Below, piece by piece: positions 25,801 to 40,800 of a stretch of DNA of 64,000 nt (position 1 is the first letter of the stretch; every line of letters starts with the position of its first letter). The notes beneath the pieces were generated by a model that was not told the origin of the DNA, searched no databases, and saw only the letters and a list, made by a program, of their open reading frames with translations. The DNA lies in NCBI GenBank assembly GCA_003013855.2, contig PVNU02001548.1, positions 3,100,001-3,164,000 on the forward strand, in the 5' to 3' direction. The position numbers and the translations under genes were made by a program. The stretch comes from Liriodendron chinense (taxonomy: Eukaryota; Streptophyta; Magnoliopsida; Magnoliales; Magnoliaceae).

Positions 25801-28800
25801 TCAACAAGTGAAAGGCCCAAATAAAATATCTAAAAATTCAATGACTCCTCTTATTCATATGTGAGGATGAACTACTAACCCTAGTGATCATGCTTAAGCC
25901 AATATAATCACTGAAACTAACATGTTACCACACTAGATAGTTTATGCCAGTAGTCCCTCAAATACTACAAAACAAAATAGATAGGTTATGCCAAAATATT
26001 ACAAGAAGTCAAAACCAAATCAGTTGGTAAGAAAGCCCCTTGTCAAGATAGTCACATCCAGTTGGAAATGAATCTCATCAATGGGGAAATGAAATAGTCA
26101 ATGAAGATTGGGGGGGGGGACAGACTCAACAGAAATGGAAACTTTTTTTAAGTAACGACTAACGAGTATTGACTTCGCGCTGGCATGGAGGAGAAGAATG
26201 ACAGAGTGACATCTTCTGTACTGGAGTTCACTGAAGCGCAGTGCAGCAAAAAAGTGTCTTCTTATTGATTGATGGTGTGAACTCAAAATAGTGTCAACAA
26301 AATTCACCAACAAGTTACAATCGAAACAGAACAACACCCTTAAAGTCTAAAACCTAGAAGCTTGCATAGATTTCTGAAGGAAGCAAGGTAGGCCTCAAAT
26401 CCAGCATTCTTCAAATTTTTTTATCAGGAAGCAAATAGAGGAGCATGGTTAGTGAAGCCATGGCTTTATGATGAGGTAAATTATTCAACTCATGAGAATG
26501 CTTATACATTCGAATCCAGGGGCACATTGAATCTCACATGGCCACAAGTGAAGAGAAGAAGGCCAGCTATCTGGTTTGTCAACTCAAAGAACCAAAAATG
26601 CTAAAGGATGCAGATCCAACAAACATAGGTTGCAATGCTAGTTTTGCACACTGAAAGAGGACTCTGTGTTCAGCTGAGTTAGACAATTTTGAACTTCTCC
26701 CAGCAGGGCAGAGCTGGTGAAGCCATAGGCCCTGCCAAACCATAAGAAGCCAGGAAATTTGCAAAAGAGGAAAGGAGAGGAAAATAACCCAAATTGCAGG
26801 GATCAGAGAATTTTATGTGATCTTACAATGAGTCGATGACAATCATAACACCATGCAGGCCATCCCAAAAGATACAAGTTGAGTTTGCACAAAAAAAGAA
26901 AAAAGAAAAAGGAAATCATATGAGTTTTCTGGGTCTACTTTTGGATCAAAGTAAGCTAGATCTCTCCAGTATCTTACTGAACAAGTCTTTAAGTAGGTGT
27001 GAGACTATAGAAGATAGGAAGAACTTGAAACCTCAACCCATGTTTGAGGGAAGGGCTGAAGGCACTGAAGGTAACCGGCATCAGTTTGGATCAAGTGTAG
27101 TACGGTAGATCATTCCAGATTAGCACACATGCTTATTTTAGTTAGCATGTTTTATCATTTGTTGTCTTATTTATTGCCAGAGTCATCAGGTCAACCTAGC
27201 AATAGAAGTACAAATAGATCCACTAATAAGCATCAGACTGCTCGTTAGTAACTCTTGCTGCAACAAGTAGGTGACGAGGCATACCATGTCTTGCTTGCAC
27301 TGTGTACCGCACTCTCATTGGGACCTTCAAGAGTCTCTTTGCATTATCTTCAACATGAATTGCTTTCTTGAAATTCTTATTTATTGTTTTTGCGTCATTG
27401 TTCTTCTTTAATGAGAGCCACTTCATCAGTAATCATCATTTTTTTTTTTTTTTTTACCATGCATGGATGAAATTCTATTTATTGACCACAGAAATAGTAG
27501 AAACATTATAGTACATCTGTAAGCAGGATGCTTTTTAAACTGTAATCACAATATTTTATCCAATTCCACAAATGTTTCACTATTTAGAATATACGATAGA
27601 CAACTTGCCTGGATATTTCAGCATCAAATACAGTGAAAAGGAGCCACTCCAAACAGTGGGAAAAATGAGGCTTTTCTGCAGATAAGTGTGCTAACCGTAA
27701 AGCTTCCTCACTTTTGTCCCTCTGGTAAAAAAGGAACATATGGAATAAAATTAGGAGCTGACCAGGAATAAACTAGAGTTGCAGGATCCACTATAGCCAC
27801 AAGTACCAATATACAGAGAGAACAAAAATCTGTTGCAGAGGCTAGTACAGATATGAGAATTTTGTGAAGTGGTACAATTCTGAGAATGGCCAAGCATGTT
27901 CAACCAAGAGCTTCAAGAAGAAACAAGAATGCCCATATTCCAACTCCCAACAAAATTTCAAAGACGGTGAACTTATGGTGAGCTCAGAAATATCGAGTAC
28001 AACTACCATGTGCATGCATCTGAATTAGTGAGGAAGTTCAAACCTACAGTCATGGTACAAAGGTGTTTGTTTTTTTTTCAAACCTGAAAGGTGTTTGTTG
28101 CGACTTATCAAACAGTAAACCATCTTGTAACCACATCAGGAAGTGAAGGTCAGATAAAGAAACATTAGAATTGAATGTTCCTAGGTGGTTGGAATCTCCA
28201 TCCGCCATATTATACTGCATAATTAATACTCTGCAAAATATTAGAATTGAATGTTCCTACAATGTCCATGCCTTGTTTTAAGCTGTTTCCCTTTTATTGC
28301 AATTCAATAGTAGTTATGGAAAGTATGGTCCAAATGAGATGTAAGCAAAAGGGTGTTCTAGAGGATTCTTACTAGAATATTCTAGGATTGATTTATAGTC
28401 TATATAATGACACATAAGCATAAGGCCATATGTATGAGCCCTGGTCAAATAATTGAATTGAATGAAATCTTTGAAGTTCCTTCTCTATAATGAGAGCACT
28501 TGTGGATTACCAGCTTAATACTAGTAGGCTGTTGGGAACATCTTGGGTCCTCCTGGTGAATGCTTCTCCTTCAGGTTTTTTACTAGATCAAGAGATCTTG
28601 GGCAGGGGGATCCTCTTTCCCCTTTCCTCTTTGCCATTGTGATTTAGAGTTTGGGACTGGACAAAGCTGCGAGTTTTGGCTTCATCAACGGTTTGAACTT
28701 TGAAGTACCAATTGGGGCTCTTGATTTCTCAACTTCAGTTCGCTGACAACACTCTCATTATGTGTAGTGCTTTGTTGGAGCAAGTCACAGCTCTTAAAGG

Positions 28801-31800
28801 AATTGTTTGTTGTTACTTGTTACCAAGTAGTTTCTAGCCTTAGGGTCAATCTCAAGGAAAGTACAATGGCAAGCATGACAGCTTGCGATGATGATGTTCA
28901 TGCTTTGCCTTCAAGGTAGGGATGTGGGCTTTGTGATAAAGTGTTGCTTCCGGTAAATATCTTGGTCTTCCACTGGGAGGTAAAAACCACAGGCATCATC
29001 TTTTTGCAATCCTATTATCAAGAAAACTAAAAGAAGGATAGTTGCTGGGTTTGAAGATTTCTTATCTATCATTTGGTGGTCAACGCGCTTATTGAAATTG
29101 AAGTGGCCCTGTCGAATTTGCCTGTTTACCACACCTCTCTCTTTAAGATGTCAGGGAATGTGGCAAATAAGAATGAGAAGCTTCTGAGGAACTTCTTGCA
29201 GGAGGGAGAGGCGATAAACACAAATTTGGTTTCTTTAGCTCTTCTCAGGGTATCTGTCAAGGGGATCCCCTCTCCCCCTTCCTGTTTGTCATTGTTGCTG
29301 AGGCTCTTAGGTGCATGCTTAGCAAAGGCCAGGAGGAAGGGCTCTTCAAAGGCTTTGAGATCGCTAATCTCTCAACTCCGTTAAACCATTTGCAATTTGC
29401 AGACAGTACCCTACCCTTCTCTTTTGTAAAGCCTCTGAATCAGAAGTGGCGATCTTGCGCATAGCCATTGACTGGTTTGAAATTGTCTCAAGTTTAAACA
29501 TTAACATTGCCAAAAATGAATTGCTAGGGATCAATTTATCCTGCTCTAAGACCAATGCTTTTGCAGCTCTATTTGGGTGTAAATCTGCCTCGTTTCCCAC
29601 TACCCTATCTGGGGCTCCCCCTGTGCCTGGGTAAACCTGTTGTGCACCATTGGAATAGGATAGTGGAAAGGATGGAAAGAAGGCTGTCTACTTGGAAAAA
29701 CAAGTTCCTATCCTTAGGGGGCCAGTATCACGCTTATTAAAGCTTCTCTTTCCAACCTTCCGATTTACTGCCTATCTTTTTTAGATGCCCGAAATCTGTG
29801 ATCTCTCGCATTGATAAACTCATAAGGGATTTTCTTTGGCAAGGTGGGTCAATGGCTAAAAAATACCACCTATCGAAATGGAATGATGTTTGTAAGCCTA
29901 CCTCAGAGGGAGGAGCTGGCATCAAACGTCTGGGTGTGGAGATTTGGGGTAGAGGAGTTTAGCTTATGGAGGAAGGTTGTTGCAGCTAAGTACAGAACCT
30001 CCTCTAGTTGGTGGACCAGGGAGGCAGGGACTCTTCCCTCTATAGGGTGTGAAGTGGTGCCTTCTCGGTCCGGTCCTACTCTGCCTTATTGCCTCCCTCG
30101 ATCGATGGCAAAATCAGCCACACTTCCCATGTCTGTTCCCATGGAGATCCTCCCAAGGTGGCTGCCTTTGTGTGGCTGGCAGGCCGTAACAGAATCCTTA
30201 CTATCGACAACTTATGCAAAGATCGTTCATCATTCCTAATGGGTGCCCTCTCTGCCTTCAGGTGGAAGAATCAGTGGACCACTTATTCATTCACTGTTCT
30301 TTCTCCCATATCATTTGGTCTGGGATCTTTAGATCTGCAGACTTATCTTGGGTGATGCCAATCACGGTTGAAGCTCTTTTGCATAGTTGGCACGTCGAAT
30401 CGGGTGGCTTCTTCGGAAAGAAAAAATGGAGAATCAGCTTGATGGCTTCCTTCTGGGAAATCTGGATGGAAAGGAATAACTGCTGCTTTTGTAACTTGAC
30501 AGGCTCTAGTAATGTAGTTGCAGGAAGGGTTTCTATTACATCAAGGAGTGGGCTCCCTGAGTTCCTTTCTTTTCTTGCTGTGTGGGGGTCTCTTTTGTAA
30601 CTGTTATTTCTATCTTTCTTTGTCTGGGTCTTTTGATCCTTTCGTTGTCCTCTGTTTCTGTTTTTGTGGCCCTTGGCCTTTATAATATTTCATCTTTCAA
30701 AAAAATAAACACAAATCCCTCCTTGTTAAACATATACATGTCTACCCATGGATCGTACGTGCATATCTTAAAAGGTGTGTTATCTCAATGTCAAAAATCT
30801 TCCAAACAACTAATTTTTCAAAGGCCACAATACTGGTTATTGGCCAACAATAAACTCATTGATGCAAATCACGTCTAATGGATGACAAAAACTTAGAAAT
30901 CCAGCCTGATCTTATTAATCAGAAGTCCATAACCAAGTAAACAGACAAATTAATGCAAATGAAAAATGTGCAAAGGATGATAAAAAAAAAAAATAGAAAT
31001 CCAACCACATCTTATTAATCAGAAGTCAACAACAGTAACAATATGTCATGCAGTTTACACAAACTTCAAATTTTAGAAGAATTTTTTATAAACATAAACA
31101 AGTAGATATTATAGTACCTGAAGAAGATGCCGTAATAAACAATGTAATATTGTTTGAGCTTGAGGAGAAGGCTCAAAGCACGGAAACTCTGTGCATGCTG
31201 AAAATGACATTCTCTGGGAGACACCAACGACAACCCCAGCATATGGGAGAAGCCCTAGGGGATAAACCTCACGGTCAAATTCCAGCTCAGGATCCAACTA
31301 CATAGAGGAATAAAAACAAAATTAATCAGACTTAACTCCAAATTCCTTGATTTAATAACCAAATTAAACTACTTTATACGCAAGTAGATTGCACAACTGT
31401 GATTCGAGCTAGAAACAAGACACCCAAAAATATAATGTGGCAGTTTCGCATGATTAATAGTTCCTTTCCCCGCATAAGAAATAGAACCAACCTAACCCAT
31501 ACGTGTATAAAATGCTCAAAAGATAATCGAGACTTGATAGGAAAAGATGCTTCAGTTTCAAAGACAGATTCTAAATCATACATAATGATATAATACAATG
31601 TAGAGGCTTCGACAGCAGTTATTTTCCTAATTTACATTAATAAACTAATCATTAAAGAGGGAAGTTCACTGTTATATTAGAAGGAATTAATTGGCCGTCT
31701 TTTAGGAGAAATTTTAGCTGATAAATAGAGTTTTATTCAACCAGGTGCTTTCGTTTGGTTAGGTAAATTAAGAATTTTGGCATATATTGAGTTACTTTGG

Positions 31801-34800
31801 GAGTTTGTTAAGGATGGGATTAAAAGATTATTAGGGTTGGGTTTTATGGTCATGAGAAGAAGACAGATGTTTGTGTTTGATGTCTTTGGAGCATTATGTA
31901 GCTATTCTTAAATAGACCTAGAGTTTGAGCCATTGCATGCTTTTATGCTTGGTTTTGTTGCTTGGAGTCAAAATTACTCTTCACTCGGGGCTTCTTATTC
32001 CTGGCAATCTTTAATGAACTTTGTGTTGTGTTGAAGATTGCATATTTCATTATTATTATTGCTGCATTTATTGGAGCATCTTGCAGGATCCAAGGCTACT
32101 GGGTTGAAATTCTTGAGTGGTTGTCGTCATCCAGCTATCGCTACCCGCATCATCAAATTCATGGAAAGCAATAAGCAGCACCCATATACAAAGCATGCAG
32201 TGATTTAAGCTCATTCTTAACGATATAGTGGAAGGTAACTTGGAAAATCCACTATGTGAAGGAAATGCAAAAATATCATCTTTGTGTTATGTTTTGAAGT
32301 AGTTTCATGAGTCATCACAATTTTTGGTGGTATGTAAAGGCGTTTCTCCAGAAAAAAAAGGTTTTCAATTCTTAATTTATCAAGGGGCAATGCAAGAAAA
32401 CTGTTATTAGAGCTTGACAAAATAAAGTAAAAAAAGTAATGGCTTTGCTAAATGTTAATCGTTTTTCTGCAAAGACATCATTGCTTCTTAATGGCATATC
32501 CTGGACTCTTACATGTGTCTTTAGAAAAGATAATGGCAAAGCTGAATCACTCAGAAATTGTTGTGCAAAATAAATCTCTGTATCAGGATCCTGCAAGGAC
32601 TGCCCACCAAACCGCATAACAAAAGAAAGAAAGAAGAAGAAAAAAAAAAAAAAAACAATGAGCATATGTGCATCATCTCTACAAATTTTTGCCAAGTAGA
32701 ACGATGCTATGCATGCAAGTGATCTGATCTACCAAGGTATGAGTGTCGTAACTATAGCTGTGGGTGTTGGTGTGTTTGTGTACGGGCCATGTGCCTGTAA
32801 CCGTAAGCGCATGTCCGTTATCTGAATCTGCCACCAGATGTGAATGGTCACTAGAACATCTACTCCATCATTAACTATCATCTCCATCATTTATCAGATT
32901 CATAGCAGTTTATTCAATGCAATCATGCAATAGCATACCCTACATTTGGAACAACTGTAACACCACTGTTCACCGGTCAGTGAACCACATATGAGATCAT
33001 GCACCGGCACCATAGTTTTCCTTAAAAAAAAAATTCTGTAATGGTTTGGTAGCTTAAAGAGCACTAATTAGATCACTTAGTATGCACAGACCACACAGAC
33101 CACTTTTTTTTTTTTGAGGGGGGGGTGATGAATAGGCCAAAAAGACCAGCAGACCAAAACAGAAAAGCAAAACTGCAACAAGAAAGAAAGACACAAACAC
33201 TAAACAAAGCCATTAAGACTTCCAATCCCTTATGCACAAAAGACACAAATACTAAAGAAAGCTATTAAGACTTCCAATCCATTATACACAAAAGACACAA
33301 ATACTAAAGAAAGCCATTAAGACTTCCAATCCATTATACACAAAAGACACAAACACCAAAGAAAGCCATTAGGACTTCCAATCCCTTATACACAAGACAG
33401 CCTTGCATCTGATCACCACAACACAAACAACATTTCAAAAGAAAATTGAGAAATTCATATGATCATGACCCTGAATGTGCACGTTTACTGACTTCTGTTG
33501 TGGACATGATTTGCCAGTTTCCAGAAGTGTGTGTGAATACACAGTTATGATGAAGTGTATTCTATGTTTACTATCTCAAACAAGCATAAATCTTTTGAAG
33601 AACAAAAGTACGAAAGGAACAAAGATTATGATTCATAAATAGATGCTACTATAAGTTCAAGCTCCTAAGAAATTTTTGCTCAAGACTGTTGCCAATTCCA
33701 TAGATCAGTAGGCTTCACTGATAAGTGTGACCTCTCACTCTGCAATGCACGAAAAAATAAATAAATAAATAGAAAAAAATGAAATCAAATTGGCAACTGG
33801 AGGAATGGAGAATAGGAGTTGTTTACTAAGAAGGGTCAGATATGTGCCAGAAGAGGGTGGTCCACACAACTAAAAATTTAATATTGCAGCCGTAAGTTTG
33901 CTAAAGATTGGCATATTGATTACAAAGCATATCCTGTGACAAAAGAAATTGACAAAAATAAGAAGAAGATATGGTTTCCCCTCTTCTGGTTACTACTGTC
34001 ACTAATCTGAAGTTCTATGAAATTTCCTGAGCATGATTCATAAAGGAGCAGGCAATAACAACAGAAGTATATACATACATAAACACTACGAGTTTTACTC
34101 CATTGTATGAGGTAACTAGGAAACGGCCAGTGCCGAAACAGAAGTTTTAGTATTCCATGGAGAAAATAATTACCTGCAAGAAATCCTCCTGCTTAAAGGG
34201 GTCAACTCCAGGAGATGGATACCAGACCTGTAATGGTAAGCTTCGAAGAAAAATTTATATCAGACAAGTATAATGCAGAAATATTAAGTCCAAGAGATAC
34301 AGTGAAGAATTTAATGAGTTATTGACAGTATAATATCACTAGTACCCAGAAAAAGGAAAGCACTAGTCCCACAAAGCCTTTTACCTGCATTCCTCGGTGA
34401 CCATAATCTAACCATGAAACTTCCTCAATCAGATTAGCCTTCTCCTCTGATTCTCCACAAGTAACCCAAAAGAGTTCAACTGAGTCAGCAAGCTCTCGCT
34501 CACGTCCATCATCCAAATCAAGTAATGAAAGCTCGCCATTTGTCCGCAATATCAAACATCTGAAATCAAATTCATGCATGTTTAGTTGCCAGTTTTGAGC
34601 TGAAAGGAAGTTCAATTATCATTGGTAGGGTGAGGATAAATACCTAGCAGGTTGTCCAAATGAGGAACCTGAAGTAGATGCGAAATGGTTCTCTGAGATA
34701 CCTTCTCTTGGCAGCAGATCAGGGATGAAACGCATTGCTGCAGGATGGTTCTTTGCGGTCATGATTGAAAGCTCTCGTACTGTAGAAAGCTGTTTGTCAT

Positions 34801-37800
34801 TTTATCACTTAAAATGTATAGAATATACAGTTGTTATACAGCTAATGCCTTCCCTTCCAAAGCATAACCCAAAATCTTAGCAGCTAGAAACTTCTAGAAA
34901 AAAAAAAATTACGATCCCAGTAAATCACAAAAAAATGCATCCAAGAAAATTTTCTCTTACCTGTAAAACCGGATTACTCGAAGGTGACAATTCACCAGAG
35001 ATTTTAACATGGAATATGTGAACATCAAATGGACGATACGTAACAAGTATATAATCTTGAAACACGTCCATTACCATTGGCTTGCCAAGCAACGGTTTCC
35101 GACAAAGTAACGAGCTCTGATCAAGATGATATCTTGGATAAAAGAGCAATTCATACCTGCAAGGAATCAAGTGATTTGCAATAATTGAATTATAATAAAT
35201 ACCAATAACATTACAGAGAAAAAAAAAACAATATCAAACAAGTTTTTGGATGTCAATGTAGCAACCAATTAGAAGCATTCACGTGGCAGGATGTCAGCTA
35301 ACCCAATCAAAAACCTAGAATGTCCTTGATCAAAGGCTATATGAATAAAAACACCATTTCGAAGAAACAAGATTATAAATAAAATCACCAATGTAACTAT
35401 GGCTGAAGACATGACTTTAATGGCACTTTACAAATTTAAAAAATAAGTGCCTTTTTGCTTTCTATCCTAGGTTTTCAAAGGACAACACATTTCCTGGATT
35501 AAAAGAATGAACTTTGCCAATAGACCAGATCCTTCATGCACTTTAAGATGACCCATTGACCAATACAACTCAATCCCCTCCCCACCTTCCTGCATAAGTT
35601 CCAATTTTCAACTGTGTTTTTGGAAACTAAACAAACCAAAACCCAGAATCATTCATAACTTATTGGTTGTACACAGATCAGAAAAGCACTTGCTCAGGTC
35701 TTGGAGAAAATCAAGTCCAGAGATGCTTAGCCAAGTCCTAAAGGATATTCAACAAGGCACATCTGAGGATTTCTTGAAAATAAAACCAAAAATTAGCATT
35801 GTGACACCAAATAATTTGTAGACTACATTGTGAATGTCTAAGTCGAGTGCCAATTTTCAAATATTGTTTTCTACCAAGTGCAAAGTTGCATGCAGAAACT
35901 CTTGAGGTATTATATGATGCTTGATCAAGAGAAATGGAATTTATTTCCGACCCAGAAATGGAAGAGATGCGACCAACCTTTCCATAATCTAACCCATTGA
36001 TCTGGTGGGCCTCATCATTGGATGGACCACCTAATATCTCATCTACGAAATGATCCTAGCCATCCAATGAAAATAGATCGAAGTTCAGATTTAAGAAGTT
36101 CCAATTGAATGGTTAGGATCACAAGATGCTAGAGATTTATGATAACCCATCGAGCAACCACCATGGGACCAATGTTTTGAATAGTGCCCGTAGTGTAGCG
36201 GTAGCGTCTACGTAGTGTTAGCAAATAGCGTAAATCTCCTATAGTGTGCACTACAGGGGTCGTAGCATATGTAGCATGCGCGTAGCGTAAGCATTTTGTA
36301 TTTTGTACTTAATACTCTCAGCCTGTAAGATTTTAATTTCCTTTTATACTTGTGATTTCTGGTTTCAATTAGACATTATTAACTAAAGTGGTTTGCTTAG
36401 AAAGTTGTTGATGTGATAATGATTTGATTTGGTTTATATATATGGATTAGCTTTTGATAAATTATACTTAATAACTTGTTTGAACATGCTTATACTTGAA
36501 AAATGAATAATCTTTTAGGCGCGCGCGCACACGCACACACACAAACACACACTTTGCGTAGCGTTGCTGTAGCACTACATAGCGTGTAGTGTAGGTAGCG
36601 TACACTACATTGCACTGTTTTTTTTTTTTTTTGTTTAAGTTTTATGTATTTAAAATGGTGTAGAACTCATATTATAAAAAATCTTATAATGTACAATTGA
36701 AACAAAAATTGCTTTATTGTTTCTAACTTTAAACAGTGGTGTTTCTTTATTAAAACACGTGTTGAATTCACACCATAAAGATAACTTAAAAACTTAAGTT
36801 AAAAGAAAAGAGCTTTAAAGAGGGTTTTCAAAAACCCTTCTTTCAAACCCTAGCCTCCAACTCAACTTCTCCTCCACTTCTTTGAATCTATTGATCCAGA
36901 AGGCCATTGAAGGGGATATTTCAGTCGATCATTGGAGCTTGCAAGAAGGTTTATTTTCTGTATTTTGAAGAACAATGGGGCTGAAACGAAGGAGAAATCA
37001 CATTTCACTATGGTTCTGAATGTCGGTATCAGTCGCCATATCGGTCTGGTGGAAAAATGATACAATATGGCGTTGCATATCGGTATCAGTATAAAAAAAA
37101 TTTAAAGAAAAATAATATGGAAAATATTAGAAAAATAGAAAAAAAAATTAGATATCTAAGAATCAATTTTTTTTTCTTTTTTCTTTTTCTTTTTTTTTTT
37201 TGTATTTTGACCATGTATTCAATGGCGTATTGGATCATTCTTTCATGAGAATGTTGTCTGTCAATTTGACTTGTTGAAGGTCAACTAAATGTGCCCTAAT
37301 TAAACACAAATCAAGCATGATTTGATGAACAATGGCCCATTACATTGAAATACAACAAAAAAAAAAAGATGACAAATATAAAAAAGAAAGTGAAGGTTTA
37401 CCCTTCTTTCCGATTTTTCCTATAATGGTCTACTTCGCTTTGATTTGTCGAATTCCATTCGATTATTTGTTTTGATCTCAAAATAGGTCTAGATCTAGCC
37501 TAAATTAAGTTTTTAAGCTTCTTCCATAGTTTAAATGAAAAGAAGAAGAAAAGACGTGTGAAATTTTGAAGAAAAATAAAATCAAAATTGGGCTTTTATG
37601 AGTGTATCGGCCGTGTATCAGTGCCAATACGCCCCATATTGGACAGACCAATGCAGGTTAATTTTTTCGTATCAAACTGATATGACCCCATATCACGTAT
37701 CGGTATCACGTATCGGCTCATGCCGATACGGATACGATATGGCTGTATCAACCAATACAATACTGATATTCATATCCATGGATTTCTCCCTTTTCGCATT

Positions 37801-40800
37801 CGTATGGCAATGAAGTTGCAACTTTAAATTTTTTTATTGATTAAATATCTTCTTGAGCCTACAAGAGGTATGTTCTTGCCCCTTAATGAGTTCCTTTTCA
37901 TTTAGAATGAAGATTTATAGATTTGTTAGATATTTTGAATTTTTTTTAATTTTTTCTTTTCAAAATGCCAGTTACCATGCAATATTTGTAGGATAGGGTT
38001 GGTATGCAATTTTTTCATTTCTTTTCTATTTTTTAGGTGGTGTTTGTATGGGTGCTATACATTATTTTCTATGGTGTGGCCCAAGTGGGGCCCATTTTGG
38101 ATTGCATATGGGTGTGGACATGCATTGTTTTCTATGGTGTGGCACACGTGAGGCCCATTGAGGTGTGTGTATGGGTGGATGTACATTATTTTGAACATGC
38201 TTGTGTTGAAAAAAATTTAGGCATTTTATATTTTTTGTTTTTTTTCCTTACTATTTATCATATTTTTTTCTATTTTAAATTAAAAATAGAATTATCGTGT
38301 AGCTTACGCTACACACTACACTATTTATGCTACACGCTACAGAGGGTTGAACACTCTGCAACATGCTACCGCTATTTAAAACACCAGTTGGGCCAAACAA
38401 AAAGTTTGCTAATGTTTTCTGGAAATTGACTATTATATTTAAAAATAGCATCACAAATGTACTCATGCATTTTGTGATCGCCAGGTGACCTAAACAAATC
38501 TCTATCAAATATTGTGAAAATATTGCGCCTTGGCAGATTAAATACAGGTATTCGATGGTGTGACGTTGCTTTTTCTCATAGCACCAATTCTTCAAAAGAC
38601 CACGTTAATGAATTTTCAAGAATTAGAAATCAACTCTTTTTCTTTTTCTTTTTTTCTTTTTTGAGAGGTTACAAAGAATTTATTAAGCACCCGTGAAAGT
38701 GGGAAAAGGATATAAATAGACCATTGGAAACAACCAAGCACTGATTAACAGGTTATTGGCCAAACTTGCCTAGCATACATCACCCAACCTGACACAAGCC
38801 CTTTAATAGACCTGATTAACTCATCCACCCCTCTCATTACTGAAACATCTACCATTCCTAGCCCCCAAATAACCCAAAAGATAATACCTAACATTCAATA
38901 AAATCCCATTTTTATGATTTCCTTTTAAAGGGAAAAATAAATCTCATAGGATGCCAGTCCCATATGGTAGAACATCCTGTGCAAACACCATCAGCCAAGA
39001 AAAAACAGTCATATGTAATAACTAATACTGCAGGAAATGGCAACTGGTAACAAAAGGCTGAGAATCATCCACATCCCACAACAATACTGATTTCCGTACC
39101 AAGGTTTTGCCTGGGAAGCAAATAGGTAACATCCACAGCACCTTAGACAACTCTATGCATAAATTTCTAAGAGCTTGTATCAACAACATGAGAAAGAGAA
39201 AAAGAATTGAAGTATCGTTCAAAAAAAAAAAAAAAAAGAATTGAAATTCCACTATAGCCACAGAAACATTATGTCAAAGCCACGAAATAGTTGAAGTTTC
39301 AGTATAGCCACACACACACGCTAACATATTGTTTAAGTATCATCAAGATCAATTAATTGTGGCCACAATAACCACCAATTACTACCAGAAGATTAAGATA
39401 ACATACAGCCTGAAATAAAAATAAGGACAAGGATAATGTTCTTACGTGTTGGACGAATCCACATAGTTACAAACAACAACAATTTTCCCTAACCATAACA
39501 AGCCTTTGCATTCAATTTTTTGTTCTTGTGTAACATCTCCAAATACACGCCACTTTTTATTCCGTATGTCATACAAGATCAACCCATGGAGACCTGCAAC
39601 TGCCAAGTACATACCATCTTTGCTAGCCACCACATGTAAAACTGGCCAATTCTGTGAAATATAAGATACCTGGGCAAACAAGATGATCATATCAGGAACA
39701 TCCCATTGAATGAATAACCAGTGGGAAGCTAGAGAATCAACTAACAAATGCAGAAGCGAAAGGCCTTAACTGGAAGGTTAAGATGTAATATTTTAAGCTC
39801 ATCTGTATCTTCGGAATGCACCACAAGCACTCGGTCTTCACCATAAATCACTTGACGAACATATGTTGTGCCTGAAATGCCTCTGTTGAGACAGCATTTG
39901 CCAAAAGAAAATGCAAGAAGCCTCTCTGAAGACCTTTCCTCAACAGCGTAGAGCCTGTATCCATATTCATCCCACTGCATCAATGCGGTGCCGCCCATCA
40001 AAGGCTCATACTTAAAGTCGTGATTTGGTTTCACCATTGGAGAAGAGACGGAACTTATTCCAATTTGACGAATTGTGCACATTAAGCGGCAACCAGATAC
40101 AGACCAAACAGTAAGACCTCTAAACTTCCACCCAACAGCAAAAGCAGTATTATCAGGTGCCCAGGCTATACAACTTACAGAACCAGTATCCTCCATGGAG
40201 TACCTGAATGGATGCCATCAATAAAGTGACCGCTGAAGATGTCATAATCAAAGCATACTAAAATTTCGTAAAACATAGATTGGTGGCAGAGTGACAAATA
40301 TCGCCGAGATTTTGAAAATATCGCAAAAAAGTCACAAAATGATATTATCGCGAGATTTTCAAAATCACAAAAGATTTTAAAACATTGTGTTCTTGCCGTG
40401 ATATTATCACGATACGATTCCAAAAAATAGTTAAAACATAAAGAAATTTGTTTTCTAAATATATATTTAAAATTTACATTTATTTAACAATTTAAAATAA
40501 ATAATTTATTTTCAGCGAGATTTTCTCAATAATATCCGAAGAAAAACCTCAAAATTTGAAAATCTACCGAGAAATTACCAAGAACAAGATTTGTCACTAT
40601 GATTGGTAGTTCTGAAATGAGTGTAGCTGAAATGAGGATGTTGAGATGGATGAGTGGCAAGAAGAGGAAGGATAAAACTAGAATTGACTGCATTCGAGGG
40701 AACTTAGCAGTAGCACCAATAGGGATTAAGGCAATAAATGCCGCCCCAAACTCTGAAGCCAAATGACCCGAATCAAAAAATTCGTAAATAAAATTGATCA

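Noticed and set aside
27605..27612. Canonical GT donor 3 nt past the GC donor of exon 13
   Set aside because: Would place Ala-Lys-Cys-Lys out of frame in exon 14.
33189..33396. CRISPR-like array
   Set aside because: Contiguous tandem units without unique spacers in a plant intron.
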